Source of the DNA: Oscheius dolichura | Lineage: Eukaryota > Nematoda > Chromadorea > Rhabditida > Rhabditidae | Length of the DNA stretch: 64,000 nucleotides | NCBI GenBank assembly: GCA_932521035.1 | Contig: OW051496.1 | Span: forward strand, 7,068,001 to 7,132,000 | Reading direction: 5' to 3' | Shown: positions 46,101 through 58,923 of the stretch, one piece after another | Layout: the number at the start of each line of letters is the position of its first letter | Position numbering within the stretch: the stretch's first letter is position 1 | The notes under the pieces: generated by a model | Databases searched by the model: none | Seen by the model: the letters and a program-made list of their open reading frames with translations, nothing else | Told to the model about the DNA's origin: nothing | Position numbers and translations under genes: made by a program

Positions 46101-49100
46101 TAATATGAGGAGGACGACCACTAAACATTTTAAACGACATGGGGAATCTTGTAGGACTCGGCTCTGGAAATTGTTTTTTTTTTCTTTTTTCCCCTATTTC
46201 CCCGGACTGATCGACGGTCTTCTTTAAAAATCGACTCTTGGAAGATCTCAAAGTGGCCGGCAATTAGAGTGTTTAGGGTGGCCGACAGTTTTGATTGATT
46301 AGCTGCACGTAATGCTGCATGGATTGATTGTGAGGAGCCGTCTGGATAATCACTCGTAGGGAAAAGAAGAGTCGACAGTCTAATTTATGGGATACGCAGA
46401 GGGATACCAGGCCATTTACGGAGAGGATACCCATAAGTGGAATTAGTTGCTGGAAACCCCTGATAATAATAAATACAGAAGAAAAGTATAGCGTGGAATA
46501 TTTTAGGACCGTTTTGTTAGGGAAGAGAAGCTCTTGGCTGATGAAAAAAGGCGCTGAACGTGGAAGAAATAAAGGTTCTCAAGTTTGGCCCGAGAGAGCC
46601 TCGTTTACCCGTCACTTTCTTGGGGATTAACAGCTGGGAGGATGAAAAATAACAGAAAAAGAATAGAAATGGAAGAGGAACAGCTGAGTCTCCGGTCTCC
46701 TCTCTTTGTTTGTTTAGAGCTCTTCTTCTTCCTCTGAAAGAGGCGATTAGCCACATTAGCCATGGGCCAAGAGTAGCCAGAGGAGACCCGGGACTATAGA
46801 CTAACTCCGGAAATGCTTCAGAAGCAGTTGTAAAGAGGAGAGAGAAGGGTATCAACTTGCCATGGCTGCTCGTCCCGGCTCAGAGGAATCCTGTCCACAG
46901 GGCAGTAAAGTACACAGTGACGTAGACAGAAACACGACGGGGTCATCTCTTTATCTCGCTTGGGAGAGGGATAAAAATCCCGGGAGAAAAGAGACCAGAG
47001 TGTGTAGTTGAGGAAGATCAGACAGCTGACTTCTGAGCAACGCTTTACGCCCTCCCCATTGGACGGACCCGAACGCATGCGGTTGAACACGTGCGACCGA
47101 CATTAATTAGTCCGATGACTAGAAGATTTGAGCAGATGAAAATTATTAGAAGGTGGGGGTGGGTACTAGGGAGCGGCTGGAGGGGGAACTGCTCCTATAC
47201 TAGGGCTACACTCCCGGCCGATTGTCTAAACTCCTTCCCCTTCGTCTTGCTCCTCCCCGATCAAAAAGTCCTCCCTCTCGTTGTTTTCTAATGTTTTTCC
47301 ACCTCTATCTTACACTGATTTCGCACATAAATTGCCGGTCTTTCGGGAGACAGATTGATGGGCAGGACACCCTAGTCCTGTCGTCATGAGAGGAACTAAA
47401 AGAGAACACAAAATAAGGAATAACCAGGATAGGGAGATGAAAGAAGATGGCACACCTTATCTGGAGTCAAATGAAGTTTGAAAGAGGGTCAAGATGATTG
47501 AGGAAGATTACTGGCGGATGATGGATAGCCGCGGAAGCTACAGCTCCGACCTCCCACACATTATGATTTGATTTTCGAGAATTTAGAGGGGATGAATGGA
47601 CGGATCAGCCATCCTTCTGAAGCTAGCCCAGGAGGAAGGAAACTCACTTGTACGCGACCATGGTGACCAGTAGAGTAGGAAACACAACTGACCGCTAGTG
47701 GCTGGCCGTAAACAGAAAGTATCAGATTGCTAGGGACAGGCACCTCCAGGGAGGGGAGACTTCCCTTTTCTCCCCGGGGAGCGGCAGCGATGAGGCGCCA
47801 TAAACATCGGCTAAGCCTTTGTTCCCTCACGTGTGGCCACCCCGAAAAAGGGAAAGACGGGTACCTGTGGGGGAGCGGAGGTCGGCCAGAGGTGGTTATG
47901 ATGTTCGGGCCGGAATTTCCCGGAGGGTGCCAGTGAGAAGACGCTCCCGGCTGGTGCTGATGGTGCTGAAAATGTTTGGTTACTAACAAATCTAAGCGGC
48001 TAAGGACCTTTGCCCCTCACCTGGTGAGATCCACTGACGGGCGGCTTTCCCTCGCCGACCATTCCCTGTACCCAGTCCGGGTACTTGTACAGACAACAGG
48101 AGCGGATCTTCTTCGGCAGAGGAGGCGGCTCCTCCCTGGAAAATGCCATCTCGTAAAAGTTGTAGATACCTCATTTTACACTACTAATGAGGCGAGGCCA
48201 TTTGGATGCGGGCCACGCGGGTTAAAGCAGACAAAAAGCCGTGATTTGTGAAATCGCACTCGGACGAGTCGATTAGTAACAGGGATATCCCTAATTTTTT
48301 GGAATTTTCTCGAAGAAAAGACGAGCTTGTAAGGGGTTGAACCGTGGTTGGAACTAAAAGTCCTCCTTGTTCTTCGCTTCCAATAATAGTCGTCATCTCC
48401 CTCTTATTTTGGATAACATCTGTCCAATTTGTCTTTTCCCTGTTCCTACTACGTTTTTTGCTTTGATTGTACAGATTTTTGGTTGTGTATCTCGTTCGGC
48501 ACCTGGCACTGTCACCAGGCACTGTCACCTGCGTGTGTGGAAAAGCAATAAGAGAAAAAAAAGGAAAGCAGCTAGTGAAAATAATTTTATTCTTTCAAAT
48601 ATATAATACATATAAAATCTGATGTGTGCGAGCTCGTGTTGGGTGTTGTGGGGTGGCTCAACTGCTGTGCATTTTCAGGGAGGTTGAGCCGGAAGAGGTC
48701 GGATGATCCCTAAAAGGCGTTATTTGCTGGGCGAAGCGGTGGTGGAAAGCAGATTGGAAAGGAGGGAGAGACGAGAGGACAGACTCACATCCTGGGTTCT
48801 GGTCGTTTTAGAAAGGCGCTGAGCAGATCTATCGGGAAGGGGAAGATTATCGTCGAGTTCTTCTCCGCCCTGAATTTGTCTATTTTGATGGGACAAACAA
48901 GAAAAACGAACGAGATAGAATTGAGGGTCTGGAGATAGCGGAGCTGGATGGCAGACGGAGACTCGGCGATGACCTCTGCCGCCTCCTTTAAGGCGCGGGA
49001 GGCCTTCTGCTCTCCCTCGGCCACGATCACCTAAATGATCATTTCCCTTACAATCTCTTCCTTGACATACCTTGGCCCTTGCTTCTCTCGCAGCTTCCGC

Positions 49101-52100
49101 TTCCGCCGCCATGGCCCTCTGCAACTGGACGGGCAGACGCACGTCCTTCACTTCTACCCGTTCTACCTTCACTCCCCACGGTTCGGTAGCCTCGTCGAGG
49201 GTGTTCTTAAAGATTTTTCCGTGTTTGGACCGTGGCTGCTGGTCGAGAAACGGGGAAAAATCTTTACCTGCATTTGGTGGGAGATGGCCTCCCGGTCGGA
49301 CAGCATCTCGGCCAGGGTCTTCGTACCCAAAATATTCCTGAGCGTTGTTTGAGCCAAAAGTTTTGTTGATCGAGCGGCATCCTCGACATTTGTTACCTGT
49401 AAATGTGAAAATAATGAAAGGTCTCGAGTAGAAAACTCACGGAAATGGTAGCGTTGGATATCCTAAAGTAGACGACGGCGTCGACGGCCACAGTCACGGA
49501 GTCTTTCGATAAAATCTCCTGGGGCGGGACTTCGAAAGACAAAACACGGAGATCCACTTTACGATACGTGTCTATACAGGGGACTATGAAGAAAATACCT
49601 GGAAATAAAAGGGATTAGAGGGGAGGAGGCGGCGAGACTTACCCGGTCCTTTGGCACCGCCCGGCATCAGACGACCGAGCCGGAAGATCACAGCTCGCTC
49701 GTACTCTTGCACCACCTGGAATAGGTCACTATAGGGTGAGAAGAAGAGAGCCTCTCTTTTAAGCCCATAAATAACACAAGGAGAAGTTAATTTTCGGAAG
49801 AGAAAAATGACCAACCTTGATACACATGCAGGCGGATATTGGCAGGGTGACAAAAATGAGCAGATACGAGAGGATGGTGAGGATCCAACCACACACACCG
49901 AACTCATTTTGGATGTTGGCTGAAAAGGGAACGGTTAGGAATGCAGCTGATTGGGGAACGATGGCTACCTTTCCCTTGGAACACCTTGAAACTGCATTTA
50001 ATCCTCTCATTTTGCCCATATCCCTGCTCAATTCAAGGCAAGCCCCCCTTCCCACTCGAAATCTACCCATTTACACAAGTCCAGAGCCTATCAGAAGTGG
50101 GAGAAACGACGCTTCGGAGGATGAAAATTATCGAGTGATAACCGGAAGTCCAGAATAGGAGAGATAGGGAATTACCTGGCACGAGATTGACTCTCCTGTC
50201 CTTGCGTGGATCGTTTCTGGTGGAGGCGGCACTCCGTTCACGCACCGACTTATTCATCGGGCAGTGATGATACTATGAGCCCGGTGACTCTAAGTCCTAT
50301 CGGATTTCACACAGGGGAGGAGGACACAAGATCCTCCTGGAATGGGGGAGAGAATGGGGCCGGGAGAGGCTCTAACAACCATCACTACTCAAGTTTTGGG
50401 ACAGTTTGAAAGGCACAGTATCCAGTCCAACCAGTCCCAGTCCAAGAAAAGAACTTACGGCTACTCTTATATTTATGTTGATTGGTCTCGGGAATCGGGC
50501 TGAACTTGAAGGCCCGTGGCGGTGGCTGAGAGAACTTTCGTTCTGCTATCATCATCAGGAGCGGATAAACAGCGACATGGGGAGAATAATAAACGGCAGC
50601 GGTGGAATGCCAGATGGCACGAGGCACACCAATGGAGAGCGAGGAAAACTGGCCGTGATTGACTCTCTGTGCCGAGTCTCTCGCCTAGATATTACTGTAG
50701 AGAGGACGAAAAGGGGAGGACGACGCTCGCCTACGGAAAGAGGCAGTTGCTGGCCAAGGAGGAGGAGGTTGTTTTCCCGCTCCCTTTCCCTTTTAAAGAA
50801 GCTTATTAGGCAGATCCTATGAATTTCAATGAAAGGAGGATCACCGGAGGAAAATAAAGACGACGGAAAGAATTCATTGTTCAAAAAGAGAAAGAACCGC
50901 TTCTAACGAGGTGTAACTTTGCCTCAAAACATATGTGGTGTGGGGGGCTGTATCAAATTTTCACGGGTCAGTGGGCCACGAAAAGGTCTAGAACATAGTC
51001 AAAGATCTCCCTTTTTGGGTTTCTGCATCACAAATCGGAAAAAACGACGACACCTCTGGTCTCCCAGGTGGTCAACGGGATTAGAAGGGAGGCGAATGGC
51101 TTTCCCTGCTGCAAATTGGAGACCGAACACAGGGGGAGACAGGAGCCTTTCTTTTAGGCCTAGAGAATAAAAATAGACTATGTCCTGAAGCGGACTCTGC
51201 CACGGTTTTTGTGGAAAATGAGCGGAAGTCTCCCCCGGCTCAACATTGACTTTCTTATTCGATTTGGAGGACAATGTAATCGCGTCACGGGCTTTTTGCT
51301 GGAGAGTAATCAGAGGAGAAAAAAGCGAGCTCGTATAGAACGAGAAGGATATTTTTCGAAGTCTGTGGACCGGGAAATAGATAGCCTGCTCAGGGTGTCA
51401 AACGAAACTGATTTCAGAAGAATGACCACAGGTTGCAAAAAGGGCTACAGTAAGTTAGAGAAAGCCTAGAAACGGGCTATTTTTGACGGGGATAAATAAG
51501 TAAACTGGCAACCCTAAACAGACAAAATCAGATGTGCCCATGTGACTTCGCAACAAAATTTCTGTTTTCCATTTTGGGACCTCGCGAAAATTGGTCCATA
51601 GATCAGAAAAAGACAGCTGGAGAGGAAGTGGCATGGAAGGCAGTCGGGAGCAGGAATATCCGGACAATAACGGCCGACGGAGGCAGGAAAAAGGAAGGAA
51701 TCAGGGAAGGACATCGACTCGCAGTAAATCCTCTTTTTGGAGGGAAATCGGCGATTGATGGGAGGGTGCAAAGCCTTTTAAATGGTCTCGGCCGAGCTCG
51801 GGGTTAGAAATTCCGGGAGCTGGCCTACGATTCCATGGCTACGAGAGATCAAGACCCTAGCTGGAGGATCAAGGAAGCCATAAGATCGTCGGGTTTGAAT
51901 AAGATTAAAACCAATCCCGGACTCTGCCATGCATACGAAAACATTGTTACCCTGCGGAGAACATATTGTCTTGGGCAGAAGACGATGTCTCGAAATTCAT
52001 AGGATTGCGCAAGTCAGGAGGAGAACGAAGTTATCGGCACAAGTCCATTTCCACAAACAATAACACCGAGTGGAGAAGAAAGAAGCAGAAGAAGCCGGTT

Positions 52101-53520
52101 GCAAATAATCAGGGAGATCGTCAAGGTACGGGGATAAATGGGAATAAGTGAACCTCGTTACGAACATGAGGTGTAATCGGGGGACAAGAAGAGTGTGGCC
52201 GAAGGATACCTGGGTGTCTCTAGTTCATTTTGGACCCTTCCTCATGCCCCATGGATAAGTAAGAAGCCACCCGGTTCCTCCATTATCAGAAAGGAAGCTA
52301 GCCGCTGTCCAATCTAATAACCAGTGTGCAAAGAGAACTCTGAATATGTTTCCTTACCAAAAACGGAGTCCAGTCGAGACCTCAATTCATTAGCCCAGTA
52401 ACCCCCATAATGAAATTGCCTTTCATCCCAATAATTCCCGTAATGAGGCGACAATCCGAGGAATTAGGCGGTTAGACTGGATTTGTATACTTTTTTGTGG
52501 GGGGTACTTGAGTAGTGATGGTGGTGAGAGAAGAGAAGAGGGGAGAAGAGGAGGGATAATGAAAGTTGTGCCATTCTTGGAGGGGTAATAAGCTGTCAGG
52601 GACAGCTACAAACAATTGCAATTTTAGGAGGAGGACGGCTTCGGAGTGGGGTAGTAAAAGCGGGGAAAAGGGCAATTGGGCACGAGTCAAAAGAGCCAGA
52701 AAAGGTGGCGGGGATAACCCGAAGGTGGCCCCCCACTGTGGGGTTTGATTGCTGCGCGAGAGACAGAGTGTCAGAGCTTGAAAATTCGATTACCTCAGCC
52801 TGACGGCTGAGAAAGAGAGGAGCGCGACTTTTCGATGTTGGCAGGCGGGGGATGCTCTTGAGGGGGGAAATACACTTAGCCAGGGACGGCAAAGAGGAGA
52901 CAAAATCACAATCCAAAACGGAGAGGGATACGACCGGGAATATGGTAGAAAGACGAGAAGAAGTAGCGCGAGGGAGAGGGGGAAGTCGGCCGTCGAGCAT
53001 GACCATCACCCGGGCGAGCATAAATGTCGGTTGCAGACTCTGCGCACATTTATTATTCCTTTCAGGAGGATATAATAACGGATGACAGCAGGGCCACATT
53101 GAAATGAGTGCATTAGCCTAATTGTACTCCCGTCTTTAGTAATTCTACAAGCAAGAGAAAAAGTCCAAAAACCTACGTTCTGGCTCCTGTTTCTCGATGT
53201 CCTTTATCTCTTTCTTGAGACTGTGATCCTCGTCGTCGTTACTGTCCTGTCCAGATATTAGGGACTTGTTCTAGGGATTACGGTAATCAGAAAAAGAGGA
53301 AGACTACCTCGACAAGGTGATCTAAGGTCTGTCGGGCCATAGTCTCGACCTCGTCACTGGAAGTCGACAATAAGTCGTCATCCTTACTGGAAGAGGACGG
53401 GAGCATGGCACCCTCCTCCCCGGAGCGGAGGGACAGGGCCCGAGAGTCGGCGAGTCGCGTCTCGACACGACTGGAGGAGCCATTTGAGCTGAGGGAGACC
53501 ACCGAGCCGCGAACTGACAT
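43035..53520 (-). CDS. mec-2: MEC-2 stomatin, mechanosensory channel subunit, with a very long C-terminal isoform
   Basis: MEC-2 is an inner-leaflet stomatin that binds cholesterol and tunes the MEC-4 touch channel. Main exons: 53308-53520, 53177-53270, 49816-49919, 49643-49715, 49441-49598, 49268-49396, 49071-49205, 48912-49030, 48789-48869, 48021-48135, 47865-47965, 45833-45912 and 43323-45751, all in phase (1276 residues). The N-terminus ([37 protein letters not shown]), the membrane hairpin with its central proline ([16 protein letters not shown]), the PHB domain ([35 protein letters not shown]) and the tail ([31 protein letters not shown]) match MEC-2 closely. The 2.4-kb last exon adds about 800 Lys/Glu-rich then Ser/Pro-rich residues. 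Exon 43035-43146 can extend the frame past the TGA at 43323-43325. The MEC-2 core is certain. Attachment of the giant exon rests on phase and on the shared SMREAQ-QLDP exon. Confidence 0.9.
43323..45751 (-). CDS. mec-2: Giant mec-2 3' exon: coiled Lys/Glu tract and disordered Ser/Pro tail
   Basis: This single exon encodes about 809 residues. The first third is one of the most charged segments in the window ([20 protein letters not shown]), predicted to be a long helix. Next come an [11 protein letters not shown] patch, acidic segments ([28 protein letters not shown]), a folded-looking core ([20 protein letters not shown]) and repeated TPIPSPPRR / TPTPSPPR motifs that look like proline-directed kinase or SH3 sites. 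The antisense frame at 45184-45774 is only its shadow. No catalytic domain is visible. It probably serves to cluster or scaffold the stomatin, which is inferred. Confidence 0.75.
48658..48709 (-). CDS. mec-2: Alternative short mec-2 terminal exon
   Basis: From the phase-2 donor at 48789 an acceptor (CTTTTAG) leads to 17 residues ([17 protein letters not shown]) and a TGA at 48658-48660. This would end MEC-2 soon after the PHB domain and drop the proline-rich tail and giant exon. The phase is exact. It is followed by AATAAA on the minus strand near 48588 (plus-strand tttatt). Confidence 0.55.
50176..50257 (-). CDS. mec-2: Alternative first coding exon of mec-2 (MNKSVRER type)
   Basis: An ATG at 50257 opens 27 residues rich in Arg/Lys ([20 protein letters not shown]) and ends in a phase-1 donor that again matches exon 49816-49919. 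With the exons at 50459 and 53308 this gives three interchangeable N-termini. Confidence 0.6.
50459..50555 (-). CDS. mec-2: Alternative first coding exon of mec-2 (MMIAERKF type)
   Basis: An ATG at 50555 opens 32 residues ([18 protein letters not shown] and on) and ends in a phase-1 GTAAGT donor at 50459. That fits the acceptor of exon 49816-49919 exactly, so it would replace the long Ser-rich N-terminus before the membrane hairpin. Confidence 0.6.
50900..53110. other. Large mec-2 intron, mostly without features
   Basis: This is intronic DNA between the distal N-terminal exons and the core. G/A-rich plus-strand open frames here have no domains. No RNA gene was seen. Confidence 0.5.
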
Positions 53521-53559
53521 AGCAGGGGGAAGAAGTTACGAGAGTTCGGTGGAGTGACG

Positions 53560-55678
53560 CTGCTTTGGAATGTATGGAATAGAGCCGCGGGAGGAGAGGA
53601 CATCTGCCAGAAAAGTCATGCATTGCAGAACATTAGAGGATGAGGAGGAAAGATAGAGATAGGCGGACACTGTGGGGGGAAGACTGTATAACCCATTTCA
53701 AGCCATTCTATGGGAGGAGAGAGACGACAAGTGCCCCAACTGGAGGGAGATCGGTGTATTCCAAAAACCGTTGCCTTCTTACCCTCGAGATGCTCTCACA
53801 CTCTACTTCGCCTGGTTGTTGCTTCCTTTGCTTCTTTAGCTTCTTCCCCTCTTCTTCCCTCTCAAAATTTAGCCAATTAGTTCCTCAAACATCGTGCCCC
53901 TTCCCAGAGCTGCCGTCATTTTGTCCAAATGGCCCTCGCCTCAGAAGAGAGACATCAAAACGCAGCAGTAAAGCGTAATGGGAGGACAAGAAACCAGATT
54001 GCTCCTGTTCCCCGACTTTTTTGCAAGTCTGATTTGATGGACAGATCCGCTTTTATTGGATGGCTGTAGGACATTCCCGAGTCTCTCGTCTTCCCGAAGA
54101 AACAAACACGGCCCCGTTGGCAGTCCTTCGCACATTTATGAAAGGGGGGAAGTGCCGTGACACTAATGGGCCGACGACGGAGCTATTCCCGGCTACTTCG
54201 AGTTACATATCTCTTGTTTGGAACTGTTTAAAGGATAGGAGAGGATGCGGGCCCTGGATATCCTCCTCTCTGGTTCGGTTTCTCCCCTCGTTTCCTCCAC
54301 AATTATCCCCTCTCGAGAACATCCATCCCCCGTGCCAATTGCCTGTGCATCGGAAATGTCCCGACATACCCTTTGATAGAGAGAGAGGCGGCTATACTCC
54401 CCCGGAAATTGTCTAGTGTAATTGGCCAGGAGGAGAGATCATCCAGAAAAGGAACAGGACTACTCTTCCCCTTCTGCTCGATGAGAGGTGTGACATAATT
54501 GATGGAGCTGGCTGGGATCAAATGGCTTCGCAGCGGATATGCCGAGAGAGAGAGACGATGCTCTTCGTTGGGAAGAATTGTTTTCTGAGCCGCGGCTGAC
54601 CTTCCGGACAGGACAGGCTCCCCGGGGGATGGACTGAGTAAGTTTACGTGAGAATTCCATTAGAATTACGACGATATTGAGGGAAGTCCCCTGCAACCCA
54701 TATCGCATAGAGCTGTTTCCACAAAAGGACTCCCTCCCTATTGTGTGATTCCATTATTTTCTCCCGGACTCCCCCGACTTCCCACAACCCAGTCTTTATT
54801 TTGATCAGCTGGCCGGTGGCTCAAAGAGGGCGCTGTAATACATTTAATGAGAACTCCCAGGGACACTGAACACTTGTTTCGCTCACTTTCCCATATCTTG
54901 GGTCGGGAGACATTTGCCCGGTTGTAGAAGCTAGCTGGCTGTGTATGATTTATATACGGCCGTTGGAGGAGAACAATTTACGAGGAGAAATTAGTAGCCT
55001 GGTAGTAAATTGTGGCCAGGAGGAGGACAGGTACAGATGGCAACAGAATAAGAGCAGACGGAATGCCAGAGGGCGAAAAATGAGTATACCTCGATTCTTG
55101 CGGAATCTATAGTAACCAAGGAAAAGAGATCAGTCCAGGGATACTGTAATCTGTGGGAGATCACAAAGGGGAAACGTGAAAAATGGCATACAATGGGAAT
55201 AAGTCGTATTTTAGAGATCCAAAGCAGATAGATAAGATTTGAGTGCAGTTCTGTACTCCGGCTTCCCCGTACCAGTTTTGATTATCAATTATGATGTCAA
55301 AGTCCACACGTTTTCACGCATTAATTTCCAAGAAAATGAGATATTTTTGCTTCACTTCGTTAGATCGGCTGACTCAACCAGCAACTGGTCGAAATATTCA
55401 GAAACATAGGTGTAAAACTCACCGGAAAGAAGATCTATCCTCTGTCCGAAGTTCATCTTCCCGATCATGGCGGCAGCTTCAAAAATCGACGGCGGTGTCG
55501 GTTTCTTTGGGCCGCCGTGGAGCTTCTCCTCGACCTCCCGCATACGCTCGCGGATACTTCTCTTCCGCGACATGAAATGCTCGCCAGAGCTGGCCGAAAG
55601 ATTTGACATTTTGCGGACTGAGGAAGAGCTGGCGGTCTCGTCGAGGAGACATGATGTCACATCGAGAGTATTCTCCAT
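53560..55678 (-). CDS. Possible upstream N-terminal exons joined to mec-2
   Basis: Exon 55423-55678 opens at ATG 55678 (MENTLDVTSCLLDETASSSS) and has a basic helix (RSIRERMREVEEKLHGG) and the segment FEAAAMIGKMNFGQRIDLLS. It ends in a phase-1 donor. A phase-1 acceptor at 53604 opens DVLSSRGSIPYIPKQ. Either a 45-bp intron or read-through of a TAA then leads in frame into the mec-2 N-terminus ([11 protein letters not shown]). I do not recognise the 55-kb segment. It may be an extended MEC-2 N-terminus or belong to the upstream gene. Confidence 0.35.
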
Positions 55679-55749
55679 GGAGAGGGAGGATCATCCGAAG
55701 AAGCAGCAGAGGAGGAGACAGAGGCAATTAGGGGCAGGAGAGGGGAGAA

Positions 55750-58400
55750 GGCGGGGCCCGCGAGAGAGAGACCACAGGTGTTGGCCGTCGTCGAAGGGCC
55801 TTTCGCCCGGGATTGTTGAAAATGAGCTGGTGGGATACGCCCCTCCTCCTTCTCTTCGGAGGGACGATGTATTAATTGGGAGGAGGAGTGGAGGATTAGC
55901 TAGTTCGTTCTCCGCCTCCCTCGCCACGAGGCGTCAAATTGGAGAAGAGCTACGTGGGAACACGAGCCGGCTCGCTCTCTTTGTGTCGATCACTTTTAGG
56001 GCAGGATACCCCGGGAAATATGAGAACTCGTCTCTACCCCTTTGAGCAGGGAGATTTCTGTATAGTGACTCATTTTGGAGCCGACAAGAGAAACCGAAAT
56101 ATCCACAAAACAGTGATTTCCTCTGGCTCGCACGTGGCTCCGAGAGGTTGGAAAAAGATCTCCTGAAATTGGTAGAACGAAAACTGGATTAGCTTGTTTG
56201 ATGCGTAGCGCTAAATAAGAAGGGGCAGGTCTTTTTTGTATGGAGATTTTGGCCCAAAAAAGAGACACAACAGCCTGTTTGTTATTCCAAAGTACGATAC
56301 GGTCTGGGCACATTATATTGAAGAAGGGCCACTTCCTGTTTTGCTGGAGAGAGGGAGACGGCAAAAAGATCGACACATTATGTGAGGGTGCCCCCTTTAT
56401 TAGCTTCGGCCCCGTGACTTTTCACCCCTTATAATGGGCTTTTTGGAAATTAGGAGAGCGGCGGATAGGCGAGGTAGTCCGGCCAGTCGGCTGACTCCCG
56501 CCCGGACCACCTCCTTGGGGAGTGTTAAAAAGTGCTCAGATTGAGAGAGTGGCCTTCAACAACTGCCTGCCGGATTGGCGTGCTAGCCCATCCCCCAGAA
56601 TGGAGTATTTGTTTGTTCCGGAACTTTTGCCTTTTTGACATTCAGAAGTCACCGGATCCGGCTCCAGTCCTCTCCCAGAAACTGACCCCTAAGGGCTACT
56701 TGAGTCGGTTCAATTTGATTACAGAGGGGTCGGTTGGGAGAGAGGTTATCGAGGGGGCAAGTTGAAACATGCGGGAAAGTGAACCCGGCGAAAGTATGAG
56801 CAAGCAGGTGGAGTTTTGTTGGGAGGCTGGCCGAATTGCCTTGTTCAATTGGAGTGATGGAAAAAGGGTGAGGTCTCCCCCAGAGCCAAGACAATGGAGC
56901 CGGCAGTTTCTCAGGAAGTTCCTAGCAGAGAGACAGGCTGCTCTTTCTTTCTCTTCCCGTTCAATTATGTAATTTTGAACGGGGGAGGATGGGGGTGTTC
57001 CGGAGGCCAGTCTAGATCAAGTAAGGCCGGCGCACCCGAACAGTCTCGGCAAGTAAAAAAAATACAATGTTACCACGGCCATAGGACCATCTTGTGGCTG
57101 CTGGGTATAAGGAGGTTGAGCCTCCCAATACTCTACGGGTGCGGGCGACCGGTCCCGAATTGCAATGTGTGCGTGGACCGAGGTCTCCCCCATGAGCTTC
57201 GCTGGATACAGTGTTCGCCCCCCGGTAGCTCAGGAGAAGTAATAACGGCGTTCAAAAAGGAGCCTCTCCCGAACAGGCGTGCAGCTGGCATCTAGGCCTC
57301 TGAACTCATTCCGCTAAAAGGCTGAACAAACGGAAAAATAGATATAGAATGTTGGGAAAGATGCGACTCCATAACAACATGCATGGGACATGTTCCCCTT
57401 ATTGGAGATCGCTCATTCCGATTATTTTTGGGGGACAATAATCCAAGGGAGGGAAGACAGCTATCTCTCGTGGTAATAGTCGAAATTGTCAATTATTCAT
57501 GGTCGAGCCGAGTAATTCGAGACGAAGAGAACAAGTCCATTTTCACAGGAACACCGCCACCTCTCGCAGGCAACCTGCTATTTGAACCGCTGTGTTTTCA
57601 CACCTTTTACGTTAAGAGTCAAGTGGAAAATACAGTAAAGTAGACCCACCTTTAGTCATTTTTGGAAGAGATCTCCTTGTTGGGGACAGGAGGATAATGC
57701 ACCCGGGTAGAGCAATAATCTCAGAGGGGACCAAATTCCAAATTGTTACATGCATGAGCAGACCAAGAAATTGCCCTGGGCCACGTGGTTTTCCAGATCC
57801 TACGGTATTCGCTTTCAGTCCATAGAATGCCCCACAACTTCCTTGTGTAAGTGTGTTTATGTCATTTAGTCATCCTCCCGGACACACACAAATAAACATC
57901 ACTGTTGCAAACTGCTAGTAAGGAGTGGACGCTCTGTTCCCCGGGGTGAATGGGCCCCGTCTGTCCAAGAACACGAAAGAACGGGCGCGGCTGTTCTGGT
58001 AATCTGATATAGAACCCAGGTGGTTGTCCGGATAAATAAATTCAACATAAAGAGACAGGATAGATCATGGGAGGGCAGGAGGCGAGGTCTACTTTAGAAG
58101 GCGACCGGGGGAAGACAGAAGGATACGAGCCACGGGATGTGGCCGAGTCAAGAAAAGTCGTTTGAATGAGAAGAACAGATGAAAAACGATTCAGTCAAAA
58201 TTGTCCGTGGAAGTGTGAAAGCAATCCGTCGTACGAGGAACATGCGACTTACCGGTGCGTATTTTGGGCTCCTTGCCCTTTTTTGGGAAGTATCGGATGT
58301 TCTCGGTCCTTATACTGGGTGCATCCACGACCATCCCCCGTTGTGCATGAATCTGTGAGTGACAAAGTTGAGATAAGAAAGGAGTGACAGGAGGGGGCAA
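55750..58400. other. Long intron or intergenic stretch without supported genes
   Basis: Open frames are present on both strands but none carries a domain or matched splice chain. A possible exon at about 58255-58312 (-) ends in a GTAAGT donor but has uncertain frame. Confidence 0.45.
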
Positions 58401-58923
58401 GGAAGACGATGGGCCGGAGGGGGACACCTACGCTGATCGACGGTCTCGGTAGCGGCGACGGGTCGGATTTCGTTGTCACGTTGAACATTTTAGATTCGAC
58501 TCGGCGGTGATTCTTCTGACAGCCGAAACCAAAGGCCGAATTTGGGCCGACTCGCTACTTTTGACTGACAACTTTTATCAAGGGGGGACGGGCTGGGGGT
58601 CCGGGCGCCCTTTTTGGGTTTTCGGGGGTCTTCTTCGCGGATGAGAGATGACAATGTCATCCGGAGACATGTCACCGAGTCGGATGACAAATGCCCGACA
58701 TGATTAAAACTGGGGGTTTAGGAACGAGACGGAGGCGTTCTGGTTGCGGGCTACCTGGAGAGGACGATCGCCTTAAAAGCTGGCCCGTACAGAGATATAA
58801 AAGGAGACCGAAGACACGAAAGAAGGGGTGATTATGGCTAGGCTGTCAACGTGAGAGAAAAGCCGCAAAATTGTCATTTTCGATGACAGATGTGGGAACA
58901 TTAGGAAAAGTGTTGTTACACAC

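Noticed and set aside
53113-53144. Tiny terminal exon [10 protein letters not shown]-stop after the second mec-2 exon
   Set aside because: The phase fits, but joining 53177 to 49919 restores the known MEC-2 sequence, so the tiny exon is probably chance.
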